Position numbers and translations under genes: made by a program
Assembly (NCBI GenBank): GCA_037783545.1
Contig: JBBELK010000670.1
Span: 1 to 64,000 of the forward strand
From: Henricia sp. BOLD:AAB3569
Taxonomy: Eukaryota > Echinodermata > Asteroidea > Spinulosida > Echinasteridae
DNA: 64,000 bases
Direction: 5' to 3'
In this document: in pieces, positions 1 through 12,757 of the stretch
How the letters are laid out: each line of letters opens with the position of its first letter
Numbering within the stretch: position 1 is the stretch's first letter
The notes under the pieces: model-generated
What the model was told of the DNA's origin: nothing
What the model saw: only the letters and a program-made list of their open reading frames with translations
Database searches by the model: none

Positions 1-75
1 GTTGGAAAATTCCTTGATTTCCAAATTTGCCGGCATTTGGGACACACTTTGACCTAATTCCCGTCACAATCTGGG
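1..75. repeat. Partial monomer at left edge
   Basis: The window opens inside a monomer, at about phase 199 (GTTGGAAAATTCC), and runs to the end of that copy. The array therefore continues to the left of the window. Confidence 0.97.
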
Positions 76-347
76 GTGAGTCAACGGCCGTACAAATGTA
101 CACCAGCACAGCGCAGGGTGTCCCAACAGCCACGGTTAGGGGAATAACCACGTAGCCGAGCTCCGTTTTCGCTAAACTCTGAAATTTCTCCGTCATTTCC
201 CAGCGAAAATCTGTCAATTTTGCATGACAAGTGCGGATATATACAGTTTGGAGCATGCACAATTTGAAGTTGGTTGGAAAATTCCTTGATTTCCAAATTT
301 GCCGGCATTTGGGACACACTTTGACCTAATTCCCGTCACAATCTGGG

Positions 348-2266
348 GTGAGTCAACGGCCGTACAAATGTACACCAGCGCGGCGCAGCGTGTCCCAACA
401 GCCACGGTTAGGAGAATAACTACGCAGCCGAGCTCCGTTTTCCCTAAACTCTGAAATTTCTCCGTCATTTCCCAGCGAAATTCTGTCAATTTTGCATGAC
501 AAGTGCGGAATATATACAGTTTGGAGCATGCAAAATTTGAAGTTGGTTGGAAAATTCCTTGATTTCCAAATTTGCCGGCATTTGGGACACACTTTGACCT
601 AATTCCCGTCACAATCTGGGGTGAGTCAACGGCCGTACAAATGTACACCAGCGCGGCGCATGCGCAGGGTGTCCCAACAGCCACGGTTAGGGGAATAACC
701 ACGCAGCCGAGCTCCGTTTTCCCCTAAACTCTGAAATTTCTCCGTCATTTCCCAGCGAAAATCTGTCAATTTTGCATGACAAGTGCGGAATATATACAGT
801 TTGGAGCATGCAAAAATTGAAGTTGGTTGGAAAATTCCTTGATTTCCAAATTTGCCGGCATTTGGGACACACTTTGACCTAATTCCCGTCACAATCTGGG
901 GTGAGTCAACGGCCGTACAAATGTACACCAGCGCGGCGCAGGGTGTCCCAACAGCCACGGTTAGGGGAATAAACCACGCAGCCGAGCTCCGTTTTCCCTA
1001 AACTCTGAAATTTCTCCGTCATTTCCCAGCGAAAATCTGTCAATTTTGCATGACAAGTGCGGAATATATACAGTTTGGAGCATGCAAAATTTGAAGTTGG
1101 TTGGAAAATTCCTTGATTTCCAAATTTGCCGGCATTTGGGACACACTTTGACCTAATTCCCGTCACAATCTGGGGTGAGTCAACGGCCGTACAAATGTAC
1201 ACCAGCGCGGCGCAGGGTGTCCCAACAGCCACGGTTAGGGGAATAACCATGCAGCCGAGCTCCGTTTTCCCTAAACTCTGAAATTTCTCCGTCATTTCCC
1301 AGCGAAAATCTGTCAATTTTGCATGACAAGTGCAGAATATATACAGTTTGGAGCATTCAAAATTTGAAGTTGGTTGGAAAATTCCTTGATTTCCAAATTT
1401 GCCGGCATTTGGGACACACTTTGACCTAATTCCCGTAACAATCTGGGGTGAGTCAACGGCCGTACAAATGTACACCAGCGCGGCGCAGGGTGTCCCAACA
1501 GCCACGGTTAGGGGAATAACCACGCAGCCGAGCTCCGTTTTCCCTAAACTCTGAAATTTCTCCGTTATTTCCCAGCGAAAATCTGTCAATTTTGCATGAC
1601 AAGTGCGGAATATATACAGTTTGGAGCATGCAAAATTTGAAGTTGGTTGGAAAATTCCTTGATTTCCAAATTTGCCGGCATTTGGGACACACTTTGACCT
1701 AATTCCCGTAACAATCTGGGGTGAGTCAACGGCCGTACAAATGTACACCAGCGCGGCGCAGGGTGTCCCAACAGCCACGGTTAGGGGAATAACCACGCAG
1801 CCGAGCTCCGTTTTCCATAAACTCTGAAATTTCTCCGTCATTTCCCAGCGAAAATCTGTCAATTTTGCATGACAAGTGCGCAATATATACAGTTTGGAGC
1901 ATGCAAAATTTGAAGTTGGTTGGAAAATTCCTTGATTTCCAAATTTGCCGGCATTTGGGACACACTTTGACCTAATTCCCGTCACAATCTGGGGTGAGTC
2001 AACGGCCGTACAAATGTACACCAGCGCGGCGCAGGGTGTCCCAACAGCCACGGTTAGGGTAATAACCACGCAGCCGAGCTCCGTTTTCCCTAAACTCTGA
2101 AATTTCTCCGTCATTTCCAAGCGAAAATCTGTCAATTTTTCATGACAAGTGCGGAATATATACAGTTTGGAGCATGCACAATTTGAAGTTGGTTGGAAAA
2201 TTCCTTGATTTCCAAATTTGCCGGCATTTGGGACACACTTTGACCTAATTCCCGTCACAATCTGGG
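348..2266. repeat. Seven-monomer block, paralogue of 6393-8309
   Basis: The monomers show, in order: GTTAGGAGA with GAAATTCTGTC; a +6 unit; a consensus-like unit; a P unit with the rare GCATTCAAAA form; Q; R; and S. The same order, including the two rare alleles, recurs at 6393-8309, 22 monomers away (offset 6045 bp). The two copies differ in length by 2 bp because of two single-base insertions in this one. This indicates a multi-monomer duplication. Confidence 0.8.
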
Positions 2267-2539
2267 GTGAGTCAACGGCCGTACAAATGTACACCAGCGC
2301 GGCGCAGGGTGTCCCAACAGCCACGGTTAGGGGAATAACCACGCAGCCGAGCTCCGTTTTCCCTAAACTCTGAAATTTCTCCGTCATTTCCCAGCGAAAA
2401 TCTGTCAATTTTGCATGACAAGTGCGGAATATATACAGTTTGGAGCATGCAACATTTGAAGTTGGTTGGAAAATTCCTTGATTTCCAAATTTGCCGGCAT
2501 TTTGGACACACTTTGACATAATTCCCGTCACAATCTGGG

Positions 2540-2818
2540 GTGAGTCAACGGCCGTACAAATGTACACCAGCGCGGCGCATGCGCAGGGTGTCCCAACAGC
2601 CACGGTTAGGGGAATAACCACGCAGCCGAGCTCCGTTTTCCCTAAACTCTGAAATTTCTCCGTCATTTCCCAGCGAAAATCTGTCAATTTTGCATGACAA
2701 GTGCGGAATATATACAGTTTGGAGCATGCAAAATTTGAAGTTGGTTGGAAAATTCCTTGATTTCCAAATTTGCCGGCATTTGGGACACACTTTGACCTAA
2801 TTCCCGTCACAATCTGGG
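2540..2818. repeat. Representative 279-bp monomer (+6 insertion class)
   Basis: This is an example of the 34 monomers with six extra bases at phase 41, where GGCGCAGGG becomes GGCGCATGCGCAGGG. The extra TGCGCA looks like a short duplication of GCGCA and creates the perfect 10-bp palindrome GCGCATGCGC (here 2575-2584). Twenty-nine of the 34 keep the exact palindrome. Four (10768, 16232, 17603, 19520) have the GCGCATGTGCAG form and one (47690) has GCGAATGCGC. The 274-bp monomer at 10494 also has it, giving 30 copies. Confidence 0.9.
2575..2584. promoter_or_regulatory. GCGCATGCGC palindrome, NRF1-like site (example)
   Basis: The palindrome with its flanking A matches 11 of the 12 positions of the animal NRF1 consensus YGCGCAYGCGCR; the first base is G, not a pyrimidine. 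It appears only in monomers with the 6-bp insertion (and the one at 10494). Binding is not shown, and the match has meaning only if the host has an NRF1-type factor. Confidence 0.3.
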
Positions 2819-4469
2819 GTGAGTCAACGGCCGTACAAATGTACACCAGCGCGGCGCAGGGTGTCCCAACAGCCACGGTTAGGGGAATAACCACGCAGCC
2901 GAGCTCCGTTTTCCCTAAACTCTGAAATTTCTCCGTCATTTCCCAGCGAAAATCTGTCAATTTTGCATGACAAGTGCGGAATATATACAGTTTGGAGCAT
3001 GCACAATTTGAAGTTGGTTTGAAAATTCCTTGATTTCCAAATTTGCCGGCATTTGGGACACACTTTGACCTAATTCCCGTCACAATCTGGGGTGAGTCAA
3101 CGGCCGTACAAATGTACACCAGCACAGCGCAGGGTGTCCCAACAGCCACGGTTAGGGGAATAACCACGTAGCCGAGCTCCGTTTTCCCTAAACTCTGAAA
3201 TTTCTCCGTCATTTCCCAGCGAAAATCTGTCAATTTTGCATGACAAGTGCGGAATATATACAGTTTGGAGCATGCAAAATTTGAAGTTGGTTGGAAAATT
3301 CCTTGATTTCCAAATTTGCCGGCATTTGGGACACACTTTGACCTAATTCCCGTCACAATCTGGGGTGAGTCAACGGCCGTACAAATGTACACCAGCGCGG
3401 CGCATGCGCAGGGTGTCCCAACAGCCACGGTTAGGGGAATAACCACGCAGCCGAGCTCCGTTTTCCCTAAACTCTGAAATTTATCCGTCATTTCCCAGCG
3501 AAAATCTGTCAATTTTGCATGACAAGTGCGGAATATATACAGTTTGGAGCATGCAAAATTTGAAGTTGGTTGGAAAATTCCTTGATTTCCAAATTTGCCG
3601 GCATTTGGGACACACTTTGACCTAATTCCCGTCACAATCTGGGGTGAGTCAACGGCCGTACAAATGTACACCAGCGCGGCGCAGGGTGTCCCAACAGCCA
3701 CGGTTAGGGGAATAACCACGCAGCCGAGCTCCGTTTTCCCTAAACTCTGAAATTTCTCCGTCATTTCCCAGCGAAAATCTGTCAATTTTGCATGACAAGT
3801 GCGGAATATATACAGTTTGGAGCATGCACAATTTGAAGTTGGTTTGAAAATTCCTTGATTTCCAAATTTGCCGGCATTTGGGACACACTTTGACCTAATT
3901 CCCGTCACAATCTGGGGTGAGTCAACGGCCGTACAAATGTACACCAGCACAGCGCAGGGTGTCCCAACAGCCACGGTTAGGGGAATAACCACGTAGCCGA
4001 GCTCCGTTTTCCCTAAACTCTGAAATTTCTCCGTCATTTCCCAGCGAAAATCTGTCAATTTTGCATGACAAGTGCGGAATATATACAGTTTGGAGCATGC
4101 AAAATTTGAAGTTGGTTGGAAAATTCCTTGATTTCCAAATTTGCCGGCATTTGGGACACACTTTGACCTAATTCCCGTCACAATCTGGGGTGAGTCAACG
4201 GCCGTACAAATGTACACCAGCGCGGCGCATGCGCAGGGTGTCCCAACAGCCACGCTTAGGGGAATAACCACGCAGCCGAGCTCCGTTTTCCCTAAACTCT
4301 GAAATTTCTCCGTCATTTCCCAGCGAAAATCTGTCAATTTTGCATGACAAGTGCGGAATATATACAGTTTGGAGCATGCAACATTTGAAGTTGGTTGGAA
4401 AATTCCTTGATTTCCAAATTTGCCGGCATTTGGGGACACACTTTGACCTAATTCCCGTCACAATCTGGG
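2819..4469. repeat. 3-mer HOR, two copies (825 and 826 bp)
   Basis: Monomers at 2819, 3092 and 3365 are repeated as those at 3644, 3917 and 4190. The signature is GCACAATTT with GGTTTG, then AGCACAGCG with CACGTAG, then a +6 monomer. The second copy is 1 bp longer because GGG became GGGG near 4434. Confidence 0.85.
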
Positions 4470-4742
4470 GTGAGTCAACGGCCGTACAAATGTACACCAG
4501 CGCGGCGCAGGGTGTCCCAACAGCCACGGTTAGGAGAATAACCACGCAGCCGAGCTCCGTTTTCCCTAAACTCTGAAATTTCTCCGTCATTTCCCAGCGA
4601 AAATCTGTCAATTTTGCGTGACAAGTGCGGAATATATACAGTTTGGAGCATGCAACATTTGAAGTTGGTTGGAAAATTCCTTGATTTCCAAATTTGCCGG
4701 CATTTTGGACACACTTTGACATAATTCCCGTCACAATCTGGG

Positions 4743-5300
4743 GTGAGTCAACGGCTGTACAAATGTACACCAGCGCGGCGCATGCGCAGGGTGTCCCAAC
4801 AGCCACGGTTAGGGGAATAACCACGCAGCCGAGCTCCGTTTTCCCTAAACTCTGAAATTTCTCCGTCATTTCCCAGCGAAAATCTGTCAATTTTGCATGA
4901 CAAGTGCGGAATATATACAGTTTGGAGCATGCAAAATTTGAAGTTGGTTGGAAAATTCCTTGATTTCCAAATTTGCCGGCATTTGGGACACACTTTGACC
5001 TAATTCCAGTCACAATCTGGGGTGAGTCAACGGCTGTACAAATGTACACCAGCGCGGCGCATGCGCAGGGTGTCCCAACAGCCACGGTTAGGGGAATAAC
5101 CACGCAGCCGAGCTCCGTTTTCCCTAAACTCTGAAATTTCTCCGTCATTTCCCAGCGAAAATCTGTCAATTTTGCATGACAAGTGCGGAATATATACAGT
5201 TTGGAGCATGCAAAATTTGAAGTTGGTTGGAAAATTCCTTGATTTCCAAATTTGCCGGCATTTGGGACACACTTTGACCTAATTCCAGTCACAATCTGGG
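4743..5300. repeat. Tandem pair of 279-bp monomers
   Basis: Two adjacent +6 monomers (4743 and 5022) share the rare alleles GGCTGTAC near the start and AATTCCAGTCAC near the end. This is a recent single-monomer duplication. Confidence 0.8.
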
Positions 5301-5573
5301 GTGAGTCAACGGCCGTACAAATGTACACCAGCGCGGCGCAGGGTGTCCCAACAGCCACGGTTAGGGGAATAACCACGCAGCCGAGCTCCGTTTTCCCTAA
5401 ACTCTGAAATTTCTCCGTCATTTCCCAGCGAAAATCTGTCAATTTTGCATGACAAGTGCGGAATATATACAGTTTGGAGCATGCACAATTTGAAGTTGGT
5501 TGGAAAATTCCTTGATTTCCAAATTTGCCGGCATTTGGGACACACTTTGACCTAATTCCCGTCACAATCTGGG

Positions 5574-6665
5574 GTGAGTCAACGGCCGTACAAATGTACA
5601 CCAGCGCGGCGCAGGGTGTCCCAACAGCCACGGTTAGGAGAATAACCACGCAGCCGAGCTCCGTTTTCCCTAAACTCTGAAATTTCTCCGTCATTTCCCA
5701 GCGAAAATCTGTCAATTTTGCATGACAAGTGCGGAATATATACAGTTTGGAGCATGCAAAATTTGGAGTTGGTTGGAAAATTCCTTGATTTCCAAATTTG
5801 CCGGCATTTGGGACACACTTTGACCTAATTCCCGTCACAATCTGGGGTGAGTCAACGGCCGTACAAATGTACACCAGCGCGGCGCAGGGTGTCCCAACAG
5901 CCACGGTTAGGAGAATAACCACGCAGCCGAGCTCCGTTTTCCCTAAACTCTGAAATTTCTCCGTCATTTCCCAGCGAAAATCTGTCAATTTTGCATGACA
6001 AGTGCGGAATATATACAGTTTGGAGCATGCACAATTTGAAGTTGGTTGGAAAATTCCTTGATTTCCAAATTTGCCGGCATTTGGGACACACTTTGACCTA
6101 ATTCCCGTCACAATCTGGGGTGAGTCAACGGCCGTACAAATGTACACCAGCGCGGCGCAGGGTGTCCCAACAGCCACGGTTAGGAGAATAACCACGCAGC
6201 CGAGCTCCGTTTTCCCTAAACTCTGAAATTTCTCCGTCATTTCCCAGCGAAAATCTGTCAATTTTGCATGACAAGTGCGGAATATATACAGTTTGGAGCA
6301 TGCAAAATTTGAAGTTGGTTGGAAAATTCCTTGATTTCCAAATTTGCCGGCATTTGGAACACACTTTGACCTAATTCCCGTCACAATCTGGGGTGAGTCA
6401 ACGGCCGTACAAATGTACACCAGCGCGGCGCAGGGTGTCCCAACAGCCACGGTTAGGAGAATAACCACGCAGCCGAGCTCCGTTTTCCCTAAACTCTGAA
6501 ATTTCTCCGTCATTTCCCAGCGAAATTCTGTCAATTTTGCATGACAAGTGCGGAATATATACAGTTTGGAGCATGCAAAATTTGAAGTTGGTTGGAAAAT
6601 TCCTTGATTTCCAAATTTGCCGGCATTTGGGACACACTTTGACCTAATTCCCGTCACAATCTGGG
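5574..6665. repeat. Run of four GTTAGGAGA monomers
   Basis: Monomers at 5574, 5847, 6120 and 6393 all carry GTTAGGAGA in place of GTTAGGGGA. The last also has GAAATTCTGTC. It is a locally homogenised run. Confidence 0.75.
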
Positions 6666-8309
6666 GTGAGTCAACGGCCGTACAAATGTACACCAGCGCG
6701 GCGCATGCGCAGGGTGTCCCAACAGCCACGGTTAGGGGAATAACCACGCAGCCGAGCTCCGTTTTCCCTAAACTCTGAAATTTCTCCGTCATTTCCCAGC
6801 GAAAATCTGTCAATTTTGCATGACAAGTGCGGAATATATACAGTTTGGAGCATGCAAAATTTGAAGTTGGTTGGAAAATTCCTTGATTTCCAAATTTGCC
6901 GGCATTTGGGACACACTTTGACCTAATTCCCGTCACAATCTGGGGTGAGTCAACGGCCGTACAAATGTACACCAGCGCGGCGCAGGGTGTCCCAACAGCC
7001 ACGGTTAGGGGAATAACCACGCAGCCGAGCTCCGTTTTCCCTAAACTCTGAAATTTCTCCGTCATTTCCCAGCGAAAATCTGTCAATTTTGCATGACAAG
7101 TGCGGAATATATACAGTTTGGAGCATGCAAAATTTGAAGTTGGTTGGAAAATTCCTTGATTTCCAAATTTGCCGGCATTTGGGACACACTTTGACCTAAT
7201 TCCCGTCACAATCTGGGGTGAGTCAACGGCCGTACAAATGTACACCAGCGCGGCGCAGGGTGTCCCAACAGCCACGGTTAGGGGAATAACCACGCAGCCG
7301 AGCTCCGTTTTCCCTAAACTCTGAAATTTCTCCGTCATTTCCCAGCGAAAATCTGTCAATTTTGCATGACAAGTGCAGAATATATACAGTTTGGAGCATT
7401 CAAAATTTGAAGTTGGTTGGAAAATTCCTTGATTTCCAAATTTGCCGGCATTTGGGACACACTTTGACCTAATTCCCGTAACAATCTGGGGTGAGTCAAC
7501 GGCCGTACAAATGTACACCAGCGCGGCGCAGGGTGTCCCAACAGCCACGGTTAGGGGAATAACCACGCAGCCGAGCTCCGTTTTCCCTAAACTCTGAAAT
7601 TTCTCCGTTATTTCCCAGCGAAAATCTGTCAAATTTGCATGACAAGTGCGGAATATATACAGTTTGGAGCATGCAAAATTTGAAGTTGGTTGGAAAATTC
7701 CTTGATTTCCAAATTTGCCGGCATTTGGGACACACTTTGACCTAATTCCCGTAACAATCTGGGGTGAGTCAACGGCCGTACAAATGTACACCAGCGCGGC
7801 GCAGGGTGTCCCAACAGCCACGGTTAGGGAAATAACCACGCAGCCGAGCTCCGTTTTCCATAAACTCTGAAATTTCTCCGTCATTTCCCAGGGAAAATCT
7901 GTCAATTTTGCATGACAAGTGCGCAATATATACAGTTTGGAGCATGCAAAATTTGAAGTTGGTTGGAAAATTCCTTGATTTCCAAATTTGCCGGCATTTG
8001 GGACACACTTTGACCTAATTCCCGTCACAATCTGGGGTGAGTCAACGGCCGTACAAATGTACACCAGCGCGGCGCAGGGTGTCCCAACAGCCACGGTTAG
8101 GGGAATAACCACGCAGCCGAGCTCCGTTTTCCCTAAACTCTGAAATTTCTCCGTCATTTCCCAGCGAAAATCTGTCAATTTTTCATGACAAGTGCGGAAT
8201 ATATACAGTTTGGAGCATGCACAATTTGAAGTTGGTTGGAAAATTCCTTGATTTCCAAATTTGCCGGCATTTGGGACACACTTTGACCTAATTCCCGTCA
8301 CAATCTGGG
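6393..8309. repeat. Seven-monomer block, paralogue of 348-2266
   Basis: This is the second copy of the seven-monomer block at 348-2266. Only these two blocks carry a P monomer with GCATTCAAAA; all later P monomers have GCATTCC. After the S unit the copies diverge: the left block continues with a GCAACATTT unit (2267) and this one with a consensus-like unit (8310). Confidence 0.8.
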
Positions 8310-9674
8310 GTGAGTCAACGGCCGTACAAATGTACACCAGCGCGGCGCAGGGTGTCCCAACAGCCACGGTTAGGGGAATAACCACGCAGCCGAGCTCCGT
8401 TTTCCCTAAACTCTGAAATTTCTCCGTCATTTCCCAGCGAAAATCTGTCAATTTTGCATGACAAGTGCGGAATATATACAGTTTGGAGCATGCAAAATTT
8501 GAAGTTGGTTGGAAAATTCCTTGATTTCCAAATTTGCCGGCATTTGGGACACACTTTGACCTAATTCCCATCACAATCTGGGGTGAGTCAACGGCCGTAC
8601 AAATGTACACCAGCGCGGCGCAGGGTGTCCCAACAGCCACGGTTAGGGGAATAACCACGCAGCCGAGCTCCGTTTTCCCTAAACTCTGAAATTTCTCCGT
8701 CATTTCCCAGCGAAAATCTGTCAATTTTGCATGACAAGTGCGGAATATATACAGTTTGGAGCATGCAAAATTTGAAGTTGGTTGGAAAATTCCTTGATTT
8801 CCAAATTTGCCGGCATTTGGGACACACTTTGACCTAATTCCCGTCACAATCTGGGGTGAGTCAACGGCCGTACAAATGTACACCAGCGCGGCGCAGGGTG
8901 TCCCAACAGCCACGGTTAGGGGAATAACCACGCAGCCGAGCTCCGTTTTCCCTAAACTCTGAAATTTCTCCGTCATTTCCCAGCGAAAATCTGTCAATTT
9001 TGCATGACAAGTGCAGAATATATACAGTTTGGAGCATTCCAAATTTGAAGTTGGTTGGAAAATTCCTTGATTTCCAAATTTGCCGGCATTTGGGACACAC
9101 TTTGACCTAATTCCCGTAACAATCTGGGGTGAGTCAACGGCCGTACAAATGTACACCAGCGCGGCGCAGGGTGTCCCAACAGCCACGGTTAGGGGAATAA
9201 CCACGCAGCCGAGCTCCGTTTTCCCTAAACTCTGAAATTTCTCCGTTATTTCCCAGCGAAAATCTGTCAATTTTGCATGACAAGTGCGGAATATATACAG
9301 TTTGGAGCATGCAAAATTTGAAGTTGGTTGGAAAATTCCTTGATTTCCAAATTTGCCGGCATTTGGGACACACTTTGACCTAATTCCCGTAACAATCTGG
9401 GGTGAGTCAACAGCCGTACAAATGTACACCAGCGCGGCGCAGGGTGTCCCAACAGCCACGGTTAGGGGAATAACCACGCAGCCGAGCTCCGTTTTCCATA
9501 AACTCTGAAATTTCTCCGTCATTTCCCAGCGAAAATCTGTCAATTTTGCATGACAAGTGCGCAATATATACAGTTTGGAGCATGCAAAATTTGAAGTTGG
9601 TTGGAAAATTCCTTGATTTCCAAATTTGCCGGCATTTGGGACACACTTTGACCTAATTCCCGTCACAATCTGGG

Positions 9675-11319
9675 GTGAGTCAACGGCCGTACAAATGTAC
9701 ACCAGCGCGGCGCAGGGTGTCCCAACAGCCACGGTTAGGGGAATAACCACGTAGCCGAGCTCCGATTTCCCTAAACTCTGAAATTTCTCCGTCATTTCCC
9801 AGCGAAAATCTTTCAATTTTGCATGACAAGTGCGGAATATATACAGTTTGGAGCATGCAAAATTTGAAGTTGGTTGGAAAATTCCTTGATTTCCAAATTT
9901 GCCGGCATTTGGGACACACTTTGACCTAATTCCCGTCACAATCTGGGGTGAGTCAACGGCCGTACAAATGTACACAAGCGCAGCGCAGGGTGTCCCAACA
10001 GCCACGGTTAGGGGAATAACCACGTAGCCGAGCTCCGCTTTCCCTAAACTCTGAAATTTCTCCGTCATTTCCCAGCGAAAATCTGTCAATTTTGCATGAC
10101 AAGTGCGGTATACTTACAATTTGGAGCACGCAAAATTTGAAGTTGGTTGGAAAATTCCTTGATTTCCAAATTTGCCGGCATTTGGGACACACTTTGACCT
10201 AATTCCCGTCACAATCTGGGGTGAGTCAACGGCCGTACAAATGTACACCAGCGCAGCGCAGGGTGTCCCAACAGCCACGGTTAGGGGAATAACCACGTAG
10301 CCGAGCTCCGCTTTCCCTAAACTCTGAAATTTCTCCGTCATTTCCTAGTCAAAATCTGTCAATTTTGCATGACAAGTGCGGAATATATACAGTTTGGAGC
10401 ATGCAAAATTTGAAGTTGGTTGGAAAATTCCTTGATTTCCAAATTTGCCGGCATTTGGGACACACTTTGACCTAATTCCCGTCACAATCTGGGGTGAGTC
10501 AACGGCCGTACAAATGTACACCAGCGCATGCGCAGGGTGTCCCAACAGCCACGGTTAGGGGAATAACCACGTAGCCGAGCTCTGCTTTCCCTAAACTCTG
10601 AAATTTCTCCGTCATTTCCCAGCGAAAATCTGTCAATTTTGCATGACAAGTGCGGAATATATACAGTTTGGAGCATGCAAAATTTGAAGTTGGTTGGAAA
10701 ATTCCTTGATTTCCAAATTTGCCGGCATTTGGGACACACTTTGACCTAATTCCCGTCACAATCTGGGGTGAGTCAACGGCCGTACAAATGTACACCAGCG
10801 CATGTGCAGCGCAGGGTGTCCCAACAGCCACGGTTAGGGGAATAACCACGTAGCCGAGCTCCGCTTTCCCTAAACTCTGAAATTTCTCCGTCATTTCCCA
10901 GCGAAAATCTGTCAATTTTGCATGACAAGTGCGGAATATATACAGTTTGGAGCATGCAAAATTTGAAGTTGGTTGGAGAATTCCTTGATTTCCAAATTTG
11001 CCGGCATTTGGGACACACTTTGACCTAATTCCCGTCACAATCTGGGGTGAGTCAACGGCCGTACAAATGTACACAAGCGCAGCGCAGGGTGTCCCAACAG
11101 CCACGGTTAGGGGAATAACCACGTAGCCGAGCTCCGCTTTCCCTAAACTCTGAAATTTCTCCGTCATTTCCTAGTCAAAATCTGTCAATTTTGCATGACA
11201 AGTGCGGAATATATACAGTTTGGAGCATGCAAAATTTGAAGTTGGTTGGAAAATTCCTTGATTTCCAAATTTGCCGGCATTTGGGACACACTTTGACCTA
11301 ATTCCCGTCACAATCTGGG
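9675..11319. repeat. Divergent six-monomer relative of the 1371-bp HOR
   Basis: Monomers at 9675, 9948, 10221, 10494, 10768 and 11047 carry the alleles that define the later 5-mer (CTTTCAAT; GTATACTTAC; CATGTGCAG with GAGAATTCC; ACACAAGC; CTAGTC), but with one extra member. The monomer at 10494 is 274 bp. It looks like the 279-bp type with five bases removed, turning GCGCATGTGCAGCGC into GCGCATGCGC. Confidence 0.75.
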
Positions 11320-12683
11320 GTGAGTCAACGGCCGTACAAATGTACACCAGCGCGGCGCAGGGTGTCCCAACAGCCACGGTTAGGGAATAACCACGCAGCC
11401 GAGCTCCGTTTTCCCTAAACTCTGAAATTTCTCCGTAATTTCCCAGCGAAAATCTGTCAATTTTGCATGACAAGTGCGGAATATATACAGTTTGGAGCAT
11501 GCAAAATTTGAAGTTGGTTGGAAAATTCCTTGATTTCCAAATTTGCCGGCATTTGGGACACACTTTGACCTAATTCCCGTCACAATCTGGGGTGAGTCAA
11601 CGGCCGTACAAATGTACACCAGCGCGGCGCAGGGTGTCCCAACAGCCACGGTTAGGGGAATAACCACGCAGCCGAGCTCCGTTTTCCCTAAACTCTGAAA
11701 TTTCTCCGTCATTTCCCAGCGAAAATCTGTCAATTTTGCATGACAAGTGCAGAATATATACAGTTTGGAGCATTCCAAATTTGAAGTTGGTTGGAAAATT
11801 CCTTGATTTCCAAATTTGCCGGCATTTGGGACACACTTTGACCTAATTCCCGTAACAATCTGGGGTGAGTCAACGGCCGTACAAATGTACACCAGCGCGG
11901 CGCAGGGTGTCCCAACAGCCACGGTTAGGGGAATAACCACGCAGCCGAGCTCCGTTTTCCCTAAACTCTGAAATTTCTCCGTTATTTCCCAGCGAAAATC
12001 TGTCAATTTTGCATGACAAGTGCGGAATATATACAGTTTGGAGCACGCAAAATTTGAAGTTGGTTGGAAAATTCCTTGATTTCCAAATTTGCCGGCATTT
12101 GGGACACACTTTGACCTAATTCCCGTAACAATCTGGGGTGAGTCAACAGCCGTACAAATGTACACCAGCGCGGCGCAGGGTGTCCCAACAGCCACGGTTA
12201 GGGGAATAACCACGCAGCCGAGCTCCGTTTTCCATAAACTCTGAAATTTCTCCGTCATTTCCCAGCGAAAATCTGTCAATTTTGCATGACAAGTGCGCAA
12301 TATATACAGTTTGGAGCATGCAAAATTTGAAGTTGGTTGGAAAATTCCTTGATTTCCAAATTTGCCGGCATTTGGGACACACTTTGACCTAATTCCCGTC
12401 ACAATCTGGGGTGAGTCAACGGCCGTACAAATGTACACCAGCGCGGCGCAGGGTGTCCCAACAGCCACGGTTAGGGGAATAACCACGCAGCCGAGCTCCG
12501 TTTTCCCTAAACTCTGAAATTTCTCCGTCATTTCCCAGCGAAAATCTGTCAATTTTTCATGACAAGTGCGGAATATATACAGTTTGGAGCATGCACAATT
12601 TGAAGTTGGTTGGAAAATTCCTTGATTTCCAAATTTGCCGGCATTTGGGACACACTTTGACCTAATTCCCGTCACAATCTGGG
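11047..12683. repeat. Six-monomer block, paralogue of 22262-23899
   Basis: The order is a CTAGTC unit, a CCGTAATTT unit, P, Q with GAGCACGC, R, then S. The same order and alleles recur at 22262-23899, 11,215 bp to the right. The 1-bp length difference comes from a missing G in GTTAGGGAAT of the second monomer. Confidence 0.8.
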
Positions 12684-12684
12684 G

Positions 12685-12691
12685 TGAGTCA
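12685..12691. promoter_or_regulatory. TGAGTCA, AP-1/bZIP-type heptamer (example)
   Basis: This is a perfect match to the TGA(G/C)TCA element bound by AP-1 and Gcn4-type bZIP proteins, present at phases 2-8 of nearly every monomer. I found it altered in monomers starting at 27187 (TGAGTAA), 36736, 38380 and 39751 (TGATTCA) and 48515 (TAAGTCA). It could be chance; function is not shown. Confidence 0.3.
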
Positions 12692-12741
12692 ACGGCCGTA
12701 CAAATGTACACCAGCGCGGCGCAGGGTGTCCCAACAGCCAC

Positions 12742-12757
12742 GGTTAGGGGAATAACC
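12742..12757. other. Hairpin GGTTA-GGGGAA-TAACC (example)
   Basis: A 5-bp perfect stem with a 6-base loop at phases 59-74. In GTTATGGG monomers the same site becomes a 6-bp stem (GGTTAT/ATAACC) with a GGGA tetraloop. The stem arms are nearly invariant, while the loop holds several common alleles (GGGGAA, TGGGAA, GGGTAA, GGAGAA, GGGAAA). Confidence 0.55.

Larger units (their letters stand above)
4195..10089 (-). other. Stop-free frame (1964 codons) of the satellite
   Basis: This is the same 91/93-codon peptide repeat as at 50964-57107. Its upstream limit is the TTACAATTTGG allele in the monomer at 9948, which puts TAA in frame. It ends in the monomer at 4190, beyond a +1 shift near 4434. It is not supported as a gene. 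Confidence 0.85.
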
